Below are positions 51,175 through 63,619 of a DNA stretch of 64,000 bases, piece after piece. The DNA lies in contig OZ038320.1 of the NCBI GenBank assembly GCA_964035795.1, forward strand, positions 22,586,589 through 22,650,588, in the 5' to 3' direction. The notes below the pieces were generated by a model that did no database searches, was not told the DNA's origin, and saw nothing but the letters and a program-made list of their open reading frames with translations. The translations under genes and the position numbers were made by a program. Positions within the stretch are counted from its first letter, which is position 1, and every line of letters starts with the position of its first letter. This DNA comes from Pterobdella sp. o SKG-2022. Lineage: Eukaryota > Annelida > Clitellata > Hirudinida > Piscicolidae.

Positions 51175-53340
51175 GTCGAGCTACATGTCCAGCAAGCGCT
51201 AACCATGATTATGGTGGACAACTTTAGAATTTGACCCTATAGCTGGGCATTTGCTAGGCGGTTCCTCCAAGAGACATTTTTGACTCTTTGGAGCATGCAA
51301 GTGCCACCAACTTTCTTCACTGCAGCATAGGTCATTACCCAGAATTCACACTCATATAAAAGTATGGACTCTACAGTAGATGTGAAAATCCTAACTTTTG
51401 TTGCTGTGGTAATGCGAGAGTTCTAGATTTTTACTAGAAAGTTTAGAGCGTCCCATGATTTTTTGATTTGGGTGTTGGTATCTCGTGAACAGTTGGTGTA
51501 GCCTCCCAAATAAAAAAATCATCAATCTTTTCAGTTTCATCACCATTTATAGCACGAATATGACTCTACATAGGGATTAAAATGCATTGCTGGCATGTGT
51601 TCTCAATTTTGTAAAAAAGAGATTCAGCTTTGTTGATCGTATTTTCCATCAAAGCGATATCGTCGGCAAATGCAAGTTCGACGAGTATCTTCTCGGAAGG
51701 GACTATGTGACTTCCTTTTTTCTTAACAGTCAATCCACCGGAAGAAAGAATTGAGGTGCGGAGAGTATATCTCAAGCAAATACTGAAAAGGAACGGGGTG
51801 AGTAGATCTTTTTGTAAGACGTTAGTATCGAGCTAGAAGATGTCAATATAGCCTTACGGGGTCATCACAAGACTGGAGTTGTTTTAGTACACGACTCGTA
51901 TTGCTTCAACAATTTCAAGAGGAATTTCATATGCAGCAAGGATTTTGAGCATTTTAGACCGAGCTATCGAGTCAAATGCTTTTTTGAAGTTGATGAACGT
52001 TATCACAGCTTTTTTCTTGTGGTAACGTAATTCTTCCATGAATCTTCTGAGTGCGAGTAGATGAGACGAGGTGGATCTTCCAGGGCAGAAGCCATTTTGA
52101 CTGGGACAAAGTAGCTTGTCGATGAAAGAACGGATTCTGTTCAGTATAAACCATTTGTAGATTTTAAAGGCTATTTGGTTAAGACTTAGACGCCGGTAGT
52201 TGGTACAATGAGTCAAGTTTCTTTTTTTGAGCACAGGAACGATACCAGATAAACCCCATTCATTGGGACGCACACAGTTAAGTGTTTCGATGCAAAACCT
52301 TTTCAGGTATTGTTGAGTTTTTTCAAGACTCCAGTTTTCTAATGTAAGACCATCAAGACCAGAAGCTTTATTTGGTTTCATTGACTTGAGTGAATCTGTG
52401 ATCTCCTTCTCACTAAATTCGGCAGTTCCTATTTCTGGGTTGATGTCAAACAACTTGACGCAGTCAAACTAATCGTGATCATCGTGTTTGTTAACAGAAA
52501 AGGGATTTTTGAAATGGATTTTTCAGATTTTGAGACGATTTTCTCCTTGGATAAAAGTGATAGATTTTTCTTGTCTGAAAGTTCCTTTATTAGATTCCAG
52601 GCATTATTTGAATTTCCCCGTGATCCTTTTTTGAATTCTGTGAAGGTTTTATTAAGTCTAGCGTTTTCAAAGCGGTCATATGTCTGGCGTTGGGTATTTT
52701 AATGAACTTGAACCAGTTGGATTAGAGTTTTTTTGGTGTTCAATCGGGGTAGATCCATATCATGGTGCTCAATCGTAGGGGAAGTTCGTTTTGGACGATT
52801 TGGTAGTTTTTTTTTCCGGCTTTGTTACATATGGATACAGAGGATGTGTAAGTCTGTTGATCTATTAGAAAGGCGTCAAATTTTGTAGAGATCAAAGCGT
52901 CTATGGTAGTAGCCTGCCAGTAGAAAAATTTCCTTGTGAAGCTTTTGAAGCAAGAAGACTTAGTCTGACCTTTGCTGTTATTATGTTGTGATCACTACCA
53001 ATATTAACAAAAGAAGAATAGGCTTGACAGTCATTATAAGTGTTTCTCCAGTGTTTTCTGAAAAGAATATAGTCAATTTGAGCCAGGTGTCCAGCGGGAT
53101 GTCTCCATGTCCATAATTTCCGGTTAGCTTTTTGAAAAAGCATGTTACCAGTCAAAAGATTTTTTTTGTAAAAAGAAAGTTTCAAAAAACTCACTATTTC
53201 GGTTTGCGACGCTATGATATGAAAATTTACCAGATACTCGAGCATTGAAGTCGCCAACGACAATCAAGTTGTTGTGAAAGGTATGGTAGATGTCAGGTTG
53301 TCTAGTTGTTAGTAATTTATGTAATTTGAAGGTATTCAAC
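51175..53340 (-). mobile_element. Decayed LINE with APE endonuclease and reverse transcriptase
   Basis: Read on the minus strand from 53340: endonuclease pieces (NLIVVGDFNARVSG, with the G-D-F-N-A motif; TWRHPAGHLAQIDYILFRKH; GSDHNIITAKVRL, with the S-D-H motif), then reverse transcriptase (MKPNKASGLDGLT, GIVPVLKKRNLTHCTNYRRL, SQNGFCPGRSTSSHLLALRR, TFINFKKAFDSIARSKMLKI, with an Asn in place of the first catalytic aspartate of block A, LAFADDIALMENTINKAESL), then the post-RT region (NCSRDTNTQIKKSWDALNFL, TVESILLYECEFWVM, NVSWRNRLANAQL) to about 51175. Several frame breaks and stops show it is inactive. It is the most complete LINE in the window and differs in sequence from the one at 38118. 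Confidence 0.85.
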
Positions 53341-55004
53341 TTTGATTCGTTAATCTAAAAAGGATTCACTTTTTTCATATTAGTAAGCATGAAAAATTCC
53401 AGTGAGTGGAAAATCTGCCAATGTCTAAAGTTTCTGGCATTGATTCAACTATGTTGTAAAAATGTGGAAACCATTGTCTAATTTGACGGCCTAGCTGACT
53501 TATTTTATTGGAAAAGATGTCAAACAAGAATAAACGCTGGTTTCAATCCTGTTTAGCATATTTCTTTTAAAGAAGTTCCAAGCAGCAAAAGTTGTTTTAA
53601 ATTGGAAAAATCATAGGCTTTAAAAAATGTTAGTTTTTTTTTCTTGAAAATATTCATGTATCATAATGTTTAAATATTCACGGATTGTACAAAAAGCTTT
53701 GTTAGTTGATAAATGTTAGTTGTTTTTATAAAACTTCTAAAAATGATTATTTCAGTACTTTAACAATTTTTTTGGAGTTCTATGATTGGTTCGTAAACTA
53801 TAGGCTCGCTATTCAATACTTTTTGCCTGATTGCGAAGTGCCTGTTATTTCTCTTACACTTACTTTTGGCTCATATTACTCACAGTGGATTTTGGTTTCA
53901 AAGTGCAACACTGATTTTTTTCATAATTAAAATAGAAAAAGTTGAAAATGTCAGTTACCTTAGTTCAACAAGCAAGTGAAACGACTATTGATTATAAGAT
54001 TCATTGCTCTTTGAGTTGAATATTGCTACATTATTTGAGGAACAGTGCCTCTCTAAATCCAACATTTCAATATTATGAAGCATCTTTGCTAGTCTTCTAT
54101 TTTATGGCCACGTAGCCCAAAGCAAAATATTGCTAAATTAATTAAAAGCCCTTTGATAGTGAATATTTTAAACTCGTTTGAAGCAAACCTGAATTTGAAA
54201 AGTGATTTTTGAGATATTCTAGTAATAAAATCTTTTCTTTTTCATTGCTGAAATTTTCTGTTTTTGTTGAACCTAGTCATTTAAATATAAAATATTTTCT
54301 TTGGTGCTAAAAACATAAAAAAACTATTTCATTATCTACATTGCATCTAAGAAAAATTGATTCAACAAACAAACCCTTTACCTAAATTTAATAAAACATG
54401 TATTGAAAACGCTTGGTAATATGTACTAAATTCAAATTGTATATTGCATATAAAAACATTTTAAACTGAATAACACTATGAACCAATATAATTCAACCAT
54501 AAAATAGTAAAAATATCATTTATTGGTCAATTTTATTATAATTAAAAGAAATCTTATATAACAAGTTTTCAAGGGTTTTTATAAAATTTACAAACTGCCA
54601 CAACTCAGTTGTGAAGATAATGAATTGCAGATTTTTAATGTCTCATTACCGAAAAGAATCTTTATTTGAGTTGTTTTTTTTCTCTCTATTTTAGTTGTAT
54701 ATTTTAAGAATTATTAAGAAAAAGTGGAAATAAAAGGTTGTGGGATTTAAACGTAAAAAAAATTTTTGCATATCATTTGTGACTCAACTATAAACCAATA
54801 ACGGCGTTTCAGGTTTTTGATACTTGAGTTCAGATGTAAATTTTTTCTTCTAGGGTTGAGTGTTATTTAGGCGCATTTGCAGACTACACGCCGCAATCTT
54901 TTGAGCTGTTATAGGTTACAGCAAAAAGTATTGAAGAGCAAGAGTTAACTAGATTGAGAAAAAAAATCGAATAAAAACACTTGCAATATCACTTTTCGTA
55001 GCCT
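53341..55004. other. No gene seen
   Basis: A/T-rich DNA between the LINE and a SINE remnant. Open frames are short, with no family match. It may hold the promoter and a 5' UTR exon of the TLDc gene. Confidence 0.5.
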
Positions 55005-55125
55005 TTCGTTGCAGGGCTCTAGATTACTATCTATAGTTACCAGGTTTGACGCCATTTCGGGTCGACACTTGGCACCTTTTCCGCAGTGTGTCTTGCTATA
55101 AATTCATTTTTTAGCAGATGATTCA
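55005..55125 (+). repeat. Decayed tRNA-derived SINE copy
   Basis: A weak A-box, B-box-like caggtttgacgcc, then gggtcgacacttggcacc, ttttccgcagtgtgtc, ttgctataaattcat and agcagatgattcaa follow the family order with many changes. Confidence 0.6.
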
Positions 55126-55756
55126 AACGGAACGACACAAAAACCTAAATAATAATATTGTACATGACGTTGAGGGAGATCGTGTATTTAAAATAATGTG
55201 AAGGGGCTAGATACAAGATGAAAAGGTTGATGTGGTTTTTGAAAGGGAGTTTTGAATCTTGAATGGTTTGTAGGAACTTTAAAATAATGTCAAAAAAAAT
55301 TTTGAGTTATTTTTCATAACTTTTTAGAAGCTATTAGTTGATGGAAAGTGCCAAATGTAGGCATTTTTTTGAAAAACGAGGTTTGTTTCCAAAATTTCAT
55401 ATTTATTAAGCGCATAAAAGTTTTTTAAAATGTGATCTTTCAGCATTTAACAACTTTCAAATATTCTAATATAAAAAATAAATTAAACAAAAAAATTGCA
55501 ATTAATAACCAATGTTTCACAGAATATACACGACTTTATAAGAAAATTAGAAGTTTTTTTAAAAATACAAAAATTGATATGAAAAATATTTTAATAAATT
55601 TTTTGAAGCTTTTTAAAACTAAAATAAATTTCTAATCATAATAGTTTATTCTAAATTATAGATGACTAATCACATTTAAAAAAATGTAAACAGATTGGGT
55701 GTAGACTTGGTATCGCCAGATTCTGGGTTAAGTTTTAAATTGCATTTCAGATAAAA

Positions 55757-58700
55757 ATGACGTCTAACAAAGAAAAACGAAGAAGCATTTCTTCTGTTCA
55801 ACCTCCAGGAACAATTCAATATATTGTTAATAAAATTCTTTTTTAAGTCTTTTTCTGCATTTATGCTCAAAGTATATTGAAAAGAGCAGTTTTTATAGAA
55901 TAAAATTTTTTTTGCTTATGAGGAGTTTATGCAAAAAAGTTTTAGTTTTTATGAATCTATGCTAAAAAACTACCTTTTCAATCATACTTCACAAAATTTC
56001 ATAATTAACCTTTTATATCAGTTATGAAGATATTTCAAAAAAATTAAATATAAGTATAAATTTTTTTCAGGTTAAAGACAATGATACTTTAAGAAGCATA
56101 GCAGCTTTCCATGAAGTGAAACTTTCAGCTCTGAAAGAAGCCAACAAACTAATGAGTGAAATAATATTCCCAGACCAGGTAAAGTAAAATTTGTTGAACT
56201 ATTGATAAAATTTTATAAATTAATTAAATTTCATATATAATCAAAATATAATATGATATTTTCTGTATTTTAAAAGTATGAATGATTGTTTTACAGTTGC
56301 TGTACATACCTTCAGTAGGCTACAAGTTACAAAGGAAATACTCGGACCATCTAGATCCAGTAAGTATAACTATTATTTTATAATTTATAAAGGTTTTTGC
56401 TATGTTATTAATATTAAAAACCTTAAGTTTTAAAAAAAGCTATTTACAAGTTCTACAATGCACAAAATCTCACTTTAAAATGTTATCTATCAATTATTTG
56501 TTTGTTGATATATTTAATCATTTTAAAAATTCATAAATAAGTTTATAATTAACTTTCAACTATAAAATTACTTTTTTTGAGAATTTCATTAAGTTCCATT
56601 CAAAAAATATCTCATTTTTAATTATAATGAAAGTTACAATGTCATCAAGATATTTTTAAACAACTTGTTCATACAGGGCAGCAGATTAATACCTGGCCAT
56701 GCAGAAAGGCAACCAAAAAGTCAAGTATTGTCTCCTCCTCGGCCTCTGAACAATGATGAGCTGGCCAAAATAGATGAAGAATGCCACCATAAGTGGGTCT
56801 TGTTATATTTACACAATGATGATAATCAAATGAAATCACTTGGTTTATGTTGTCTTAATTGGACTGTAAGGAAAACAGCTTTTCAATACTCTGTAGTGCT
56901 ATCATACATACTCAGTTTGTTCATAGTCTGATGATGATACTAAAAGTATTAAATATGTTTTTTTATATTTATTAAAAAATGAATGAACAGTTTTTGATAA
57001 GTATAATTGTTTGTGGCTCTGGTTCATAATCGTAATAGTAATAAAGTAATTACAAAAACATTTGTGTGGAAGGTTTAGAAAAAATCATTTTAAAGATATT
57101 TTAAGTGAATTAATTGAATTTTTTAAAATTTTAAAATAGCAATTTCTTTTCACAGGTTTGTCAAAATGAATGCTGTTTACACTTTGGATAATGTAAGGAG
57201 TTATGTAATTTATAATACTAGTGAAATATTAAGTAGTTATATAGTTAATATTTTATTAATATTATAAATTTAAAATACTTTTTCTGAATTAACAATAATT
57301 ATACTCGATAATTAAAATAAAATATTTTTATTAATCATCATTATCATGTTGACCGCATTTTTTAATTTTGGATATTTAAAGTTTCCAAACTTCAACAAAT
57401 ATGAGTACAAATGCTGATGATCCTCAGATGCGAGTTGCAGGGGTGTTATTGGTGACACCTGATGGTGTCATGTTCGACCCTGACATTAACGACCCTATTG
57501 TGAGGCAGAAAGGGGCGGATGAGTTCCAACTGGTAGACTCAATCATGAGCGTCATCAGCATATCAGTCTTCCATAGCGACCAAATACTCAAGGATATCAA
57601 TGAGTGAGTGGGTTTTTAGTGATTATGTAATTTATCAATTAGTCTTATGATCAAAATTATTCTTATTTTAACGTTGTTTTTAATTTTTTCACTCGTTTGA
57701 AGAGGATTTTAAGGTTTATATAAATGTACCTTGTCCAAACAGGAACAAAAAATCATCTGAAAAAGTCTCTGATTCATGTGATAAAGTAACAAACAATAGT
57801 GAAAATACCAATAAAGAGAATATTGGTGAAAAGTTTGATGAAAATATCCGATTCATAAAGGATAAAAACGTCAACAACCACCTGAAAGACGACAAAAATA
57901 ATCAAATTGAAGATGGCAATAAAAATAAATGCAAAGCAGAGAATGGAGGTGGTGATGAAGCGAAAAAAGATAACGAAAACGTTGTAGAAATGAGCTCAAA
58001 AAGTGAAAACGACAATGGTGACGAGCTTAAAAGTGGCTCTAAAGAAAATAACTCATTAGATAATAGTTTAACTAATAATATTAAATTAATAGATACTAGT
58101 AATAAAAATGAAAGCAATACAGTTAATAGCGAAAGTAATGATGTTGATATGCAAAACAATGAATTCTCTGTGGAAATCTCAAAAAGCGTGAGTTTTGTAT
58201 TGATACTTTTTTTCCAAAATTCATAATTTTATCGAAATATTGCTCAATGCTAACACCTGATATAAGTACATTATTGTGTGATTGAGTATGTAAGGTAATC
58301 TCACAAAAATCTTTTCAAAATTTTTAATGAACATCAGTGCTGTTTTATTCGATTGAGACTAATTGAAATTTATTGTTATAGAGAATTGTATTTTTATAAG
58401 TTAAGCAAGTGTTTCTATTTACTGATCGTGAAGCCTTTGTTAAATATTATTCATAACACCATTTTTCAAGCTGTTACAAAGAGGTTTATGAGAAATGAAT
58501 ATTAAGATTTATAGTATTTATTTAACGTTCTTATCAAATGCTTCATTAATTCATCAGTACAAGAAACTTTGAGCACATGACTGATTTGAAATATAATTTA
58601 AAAGTTTAATTAACTCTCTCTAACCACAGCTAAACTGTAAAGAAAACAAACACGAGTTTGAGAAATCAGGTGATTTTGTACTTTAAATACATCTTCTTAC

Positions 58701-61700
58701 TTTTATTGTTATTATTCTTCCGTATTTTTAGAAATAACTTCATTCAAATGAATGTTGTGGTTAACGTTGCGAGATATAAGTTTTTAATATTAGCTAATGC
58801 CCTTATAATCATTTTATTTGGTTCATCACCCTTAATTTAGGCTACTAAAATCGTTACTATCTAATAATAACACTGAAACAGTACGTTTAATCATCTAAAC
58901 TTTGTCGTTATTTCAGCTTTTTCCAAGAGTTTGTTCATTCTCATAAACACTACAGCTTGTTACAACAAGGATCCCGTGCACATAAGATTAAAAGTACATA
59001 CAAATATCGACGCCTTGAAGACGTTTAAAGACGTAGGAAAGCATAAGAAACTTCAACGGTGGTTTGCTGTGTCGTGTGATAGGTGGGTCTAGGTGGTGGG
59101 TTGTAATGAGGCTTTTTGCTTGGTTTCGAGGCGTTTTATTGTAGAAGTTTAAGTTTTTTATATTAATGTTTTTTTTCTGTTCTTATTTCTCCCTTATTGA
59201 TCATATCTTACTGAGAATAATAATTAAACTTCAAATCGAGCTCATTTGATGTTGATTTTTCTATTCTATGAAAAAATTCAGAGTATTGATTTAATAACTG
59301 AGCATGGAGGTTATGTGCTTAGAATATCACTACCCTTCGAATCATATCATATATATTTCATTTCCAATATCAGTTCAATAATATTAACCTTTAAGGTACA
59401 TTTTTAACTAAACTTAATTATAAATTCCAAAAACCTATAATTTTATTTTTAATTTAACTAGGATAGTTTATAGGACTATATAAAAAAATACAAGGATAAA
59501 GTCATCACTAAGAATAGTTTCAATCGACATCATAAGCTCAGTATGAATAAAACGATAATTAACTATAGTTGATTCAATTAAATATAGTCAAGTTAGCTCA
59601 TTAAGATGTATATAGTCATCGAGATGAGGGTACTCGAAATAAGTTTGCAATATGAAGATAAGAAATTTTGATTGTTCTATTAAAACATCAAGAACCTATA
59701 ATTTTCAATATTTTCAGCAGTATAGAGCTCAAGAATTTATTATATTATAGATTTTTTGTCTAATAAATAAGTAAAAACTTCATATTTTTGATGTAAAAAT
59801 TTTTAAAAACTTTTCAACGTCAAAATTTCATTGAAAACTAAATTTTTTGATGTGTTACCAACTGTTGGAAGCATTGAACAAAACTTCATCACAAAAGTGG
59901 CAATTACGAGAGTACTAAATGTTTTTATTGAGATTGCAGGTTCATGAACTTTTATTATAGTTTTCATTCTCATTCACAAACTCTTTGTCTATACAATTAT
60001 CACACAACTACAGAAAAATAGATCAATTGTATGCTTTCTTCAAAAAATGGTCTCCCTCTTTGGTTGCAGGCTTCGAATCTGAGGACTATTACTTCAAAGA
60101 GGTGTGGTATATATTATGTGGTATTTACTCTTCGATGTTTTTATGTCTCTTCACTTGATAACTAAGATTAAAATTGTGTTGTGCTTTTTCAATAATGATT
60201 TATGGTGAAGTATTTAACTTTATGTTAATTCTTTGCTTTTGTTTCTAATCAATATTATTTTATTGCTTTTAGGTGCTGTATTAATACGATGCTTCAATGG
60301 TTTTTTACTGATGAAAAAACTTATTAATATCTGAGACTGAAATTCTCTCGTTTAATGGCCACTATCTCACTGTTTTCTGCTGTTATAATGGTTATGCTGT
60401 AAAGTTTTCTCTGCCTTTTTTCACATTTTGTATCACTGCTTTTTGAACCAAATATTTGCTGCTTGAGTTGCAAAAGATGCATATGAAAATATGATTATAA
60501 GAACAATTGCTTTTTTTGATTTTATAAAAATAAGTTAGTTAAAAATACAGTATTTAATACTCAGATTTTATCATATCATATATTAAGCGTTTTTAGGATG
60601 GGTTTGAATGGGTTTTGGGTGTTATTTATGAGTTGAAGGTGTTATGTAATTTAAATGTTCGATGATTCTGAATGCAATTTATATAACGATAATCTCACCA
60701 TTCATCATTTTTAAAAAGTATTTTTTTGCAATTAAGGTTTCAAAATAATATCACACAGTGTAAAAAATTTTGAGATTAGTCTATTTCATTTTTTTTCAAA
60801 TATATTAAATTTTATTTAAAGAAATTTTCTGTGTAAACTTCATGATTTTTTATACTGTTTAAATTAGAAATAGTCCGAAGTATATCAACCTCACTATTTA
60901 ATTACTTTGAATATTTAAAAAATTCTCTAATTCATAACTCGTAGGATAGATTTGATTTTTTTTATTCTGATTCAATTTTCTGCAAAAAATGACGAATAAT
61001 TTATCATTTAAAATTTATTAGCTGAAATTTTTTGTTTATTTGACTATTTAAAATCGATTTATAAGCCTATTCGCTTTTCAGAAGCATGTAGTTTATCATT
61101 CAAAAACTGACATAATGTCACAAAAAATCCATTCAAACATCATTTTAATAAGCATGAACCAACATGATTTGTTGTTTATCCTCGAGTTTTATCATGGGCT
61201 ATTGTTCATACATGAAATTATAGATAATTGTTCACTTATTTAAATTGAACAAATGTTACAAAGCTAAATTAAACGATTTAAAAAAATTTTTGTAAATAAA
61301 GATTTATAAACTCCAAAGGTGGAGGCAGGAAGTGGGGTGGGCAAGCTGATGGAAGAGGAGGAGAAGAAGGAGGGTAGCTGGGTGAGCAACATGAAGTTGT
61401 CCAAGGATTGGCAGGTAGTTGTTTGTTTCTATTTTAACTTATTCTTTGATAATGACATACAATTGTATTGATAATGACGCTACTTAAACTGAATGGGCTT
61501 TTAGGCAAATCAGATATTTCTGAAGAGGGGTCTTTGATTTGAGATAAACTTGTTTTTATAAAAAAAAACGATGATGAAATTTCAAGAATGCTCAAAGTTA
61601 ATATAACATGATAAAAAAATACAATCTTAGTTATTTCAAAAGTCAGGTGTAAGTTAAGAATAGATGGCTCAAATATCGGGCTTCATACCTTGAACAGTAT

Positions 61701-63619
61701 TGCTCTAGTTAGTATATCACAACTATAAGAGTAATGAAAATATTAATTTTTGTTAACTTGAATTTTACTAATATAAAAACATTAAATAAGAACCTTTTGA
61801 TTGTAACTTTGTGAATGTAATGAAGTTTCAAATTTAGTCGTATTTTCTCTATTGACGTTTCATATTATTTAACTACAAATAAAATTTAATTTAAAAAAAA
61901 TAAGAAATTAGACAGATTATAAAACATCACAGAACTTTAGATTTTTTTGTTTGTTCAAAATACAATTTTTTGTAATTTTTTTTCTAAATTTTTATATATT
62001 CATTTTTGAAACTCATAAATTAGCTTTTCAATTTTCTTCTAACAACTATCCGTATATTCATTTATTTCTTTTTTTTCTCGTGATAAAGCCCGTACTTCGA
62101 CATCAACCTATTTAGCTTGTTAGCGCTAAGGAGCTCAGACGTCTGAAAGTAGTGTTGGAGGTGCGACTACTACCCCTGCCAGAGTTGTCGTGTCCGTCTC
62201 TGATTGTGAAGGAGGAACACATAAGGACTGTAGGTTGCATTCTATCGTTAAAAAGCGTTTAAGTTTAACCCAGTACAAATGAATAGAGATTTTTGCGTTG
62301 GTAGTTAGTTTTCGATATTTCATTTTAGTGAAATTTTTAATTATTATCTTAATGTACACCAAAAGAGTATACCATATTTTTTATACTTTTAACCACTTAC
62401 TCAATATGTAGTTATATATGTATTTAGATTAAATTTTGGTTTCCAAGGTTTTCTGGTTAGGTTATACTTAACAAAAATTATAGCAGTTTTGTTTGTATAT
62501 GTTCATATCTTTATTAATGAGCTGAAGTTTCGGAGTACATTGGTTCATATCAGAGTCGCAACAATTACATTAATGGCGAGTACAGTTACGGAGGTTTTAT
62601 GGAATTGCTTATTATTCAATTAAGACTGGAAAAATTATTTTTAAGATTAACAATAGCTTAGAAAATTTATGTAAACTTTTCAAATATTTTCACTGATAAA
62701 GTTTTATGAACATAAAGATTGAATTTAGTTTTTTAATTTTTCTGAATTAGAAAAAGGCGATTAAGACCTGAAATTTCAAATACGATTACGAGAACGGGTG
62801 ATTATAAATACGGTCAAAAGAAATTAAAAATTCCATTATCATCATAATCGACCCTAAACCTGTTTTATGTATAAATTTCAAATAATTTTTTTGAAGACTT
62901 GTCAAAACTTTCATCATACATTTAGTAAGGTTATCTGGCTTTAGTCATATTGTTGATTAATTTCTTGTAAATTTAACATTGTTTATTACTAATATTCAAT
63001 TAATGCTGTTAAACCCGTACGAATCATCATACACTTGATAATGTGAGTTAAGCCTTGTGCACCTTTCAATAAACTTCAGTGCATTTCATTATAGCTTGGT
63101 TGAATTCATCGCAGTGTTGTTTCATTTCAAGTATAAATTTTATAATAGAATTAAGCGTTGTACGTATAATACTAAAGATTTATTTTTTCAGTTAGTTATT
63201 TTTACTATTTCTATTTTGTGTGTATAAGATAAAAAATATAAGAATGCCCAATTTATTTACGGTTATGCTTCTAGTCATGAGGAAAGAATTTAAAATTGTT
63301 TTTAGAGAGCAATTAATTTAGATAAATTAAGATTCATTTCCATCTTTAGTTTCAATTCTTCTTCTTTATTAAATAATTAATAATAATCACCAAAAATTTG
63401 CTCATTTAAAATTAACAACATACAATAAAACTATAATAATAAAACAAATAATGATTATTTTTGCAGTTGGCTTGCAACCTGCCAGCTCTAGGCGAGGGTA
63501 TGCCTTGGAAGTTGGCTTACAGTTCAGATCGGGATGGGTTCAGTCTTCAAACGCTGTATCGTAAAATGCCTGGTTACGAATCCATTTTCATCCTTCTGAT
63601 CGAAGACACCCACTGCCGT
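55757..63619 (+). CDS. OXR1: OXR1/NCOA7-type protein with LysM, GRAM-like and TLDc regions (3' end outside window)
   Basis: TLDc proteins of this type protect against oxidative damage, and several bind the V-ATPase. Exons read: 55757-55825 (ATG at 55757, just after a tttcag acceptor), 56071-56178, 56297-56359, 56677-56792, 57382 or 57406 to 57603, 57743-58187, 58630-58669, 58956-59082, an uncertain one near 59940-59959, 60070-60101, 61319-61414, 62116-62229, 63467-63619. The LysM is GTIQYIVKDNDTLRSIAAFH through LLYIPS. The GRAM-like part has VAGVLLVTPDGVMFDPDIND. A 148-residue acidic Asn-rich linker follows, then HIRLKVHTNIDALKTFKDVG, KLQRWFAVSCDR, DWQLVSAKELRRLKVVLEV, and the TLDc start LACNLPALGEGMPWKLAYSS, GFSLQTLYRKMPGYES. 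The rest of TLDc lies beyond 64000. The upstream acceptor suggests a 5' UTR intron or trans-splicing. OXR1 against NCOA7 orthology is not resolved. Confidence 0.88.
60273..60327 (+). other. OXR1: Possible alternative terminal exon of the TLDc gene
   Basis: After acceptor ttgcttttag, phase matches the donor at 59082. The reading CCINTMLQWFFTDEKTY then stops at TAA (60325-60327), with no GT donor before the stop. It aligns with the conserved HLYAFFVQW-P segment that should follow WFAV in this family, so it looks like real coding sequence. It would give a protein ending before TLDc. The full-length path must use other exons upstream of it (60070-60101), so this is tentative. Confidence 0.45.

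Noticed and set aside
56793..56931. Continuation of the open frame after the LysM-side exon (KWVLLYLHNDDNQ...)
   Set aside because: It departs from the family, and a GT donor at 56793 restores phase with the GRAM-like exon; probably intron sequence.
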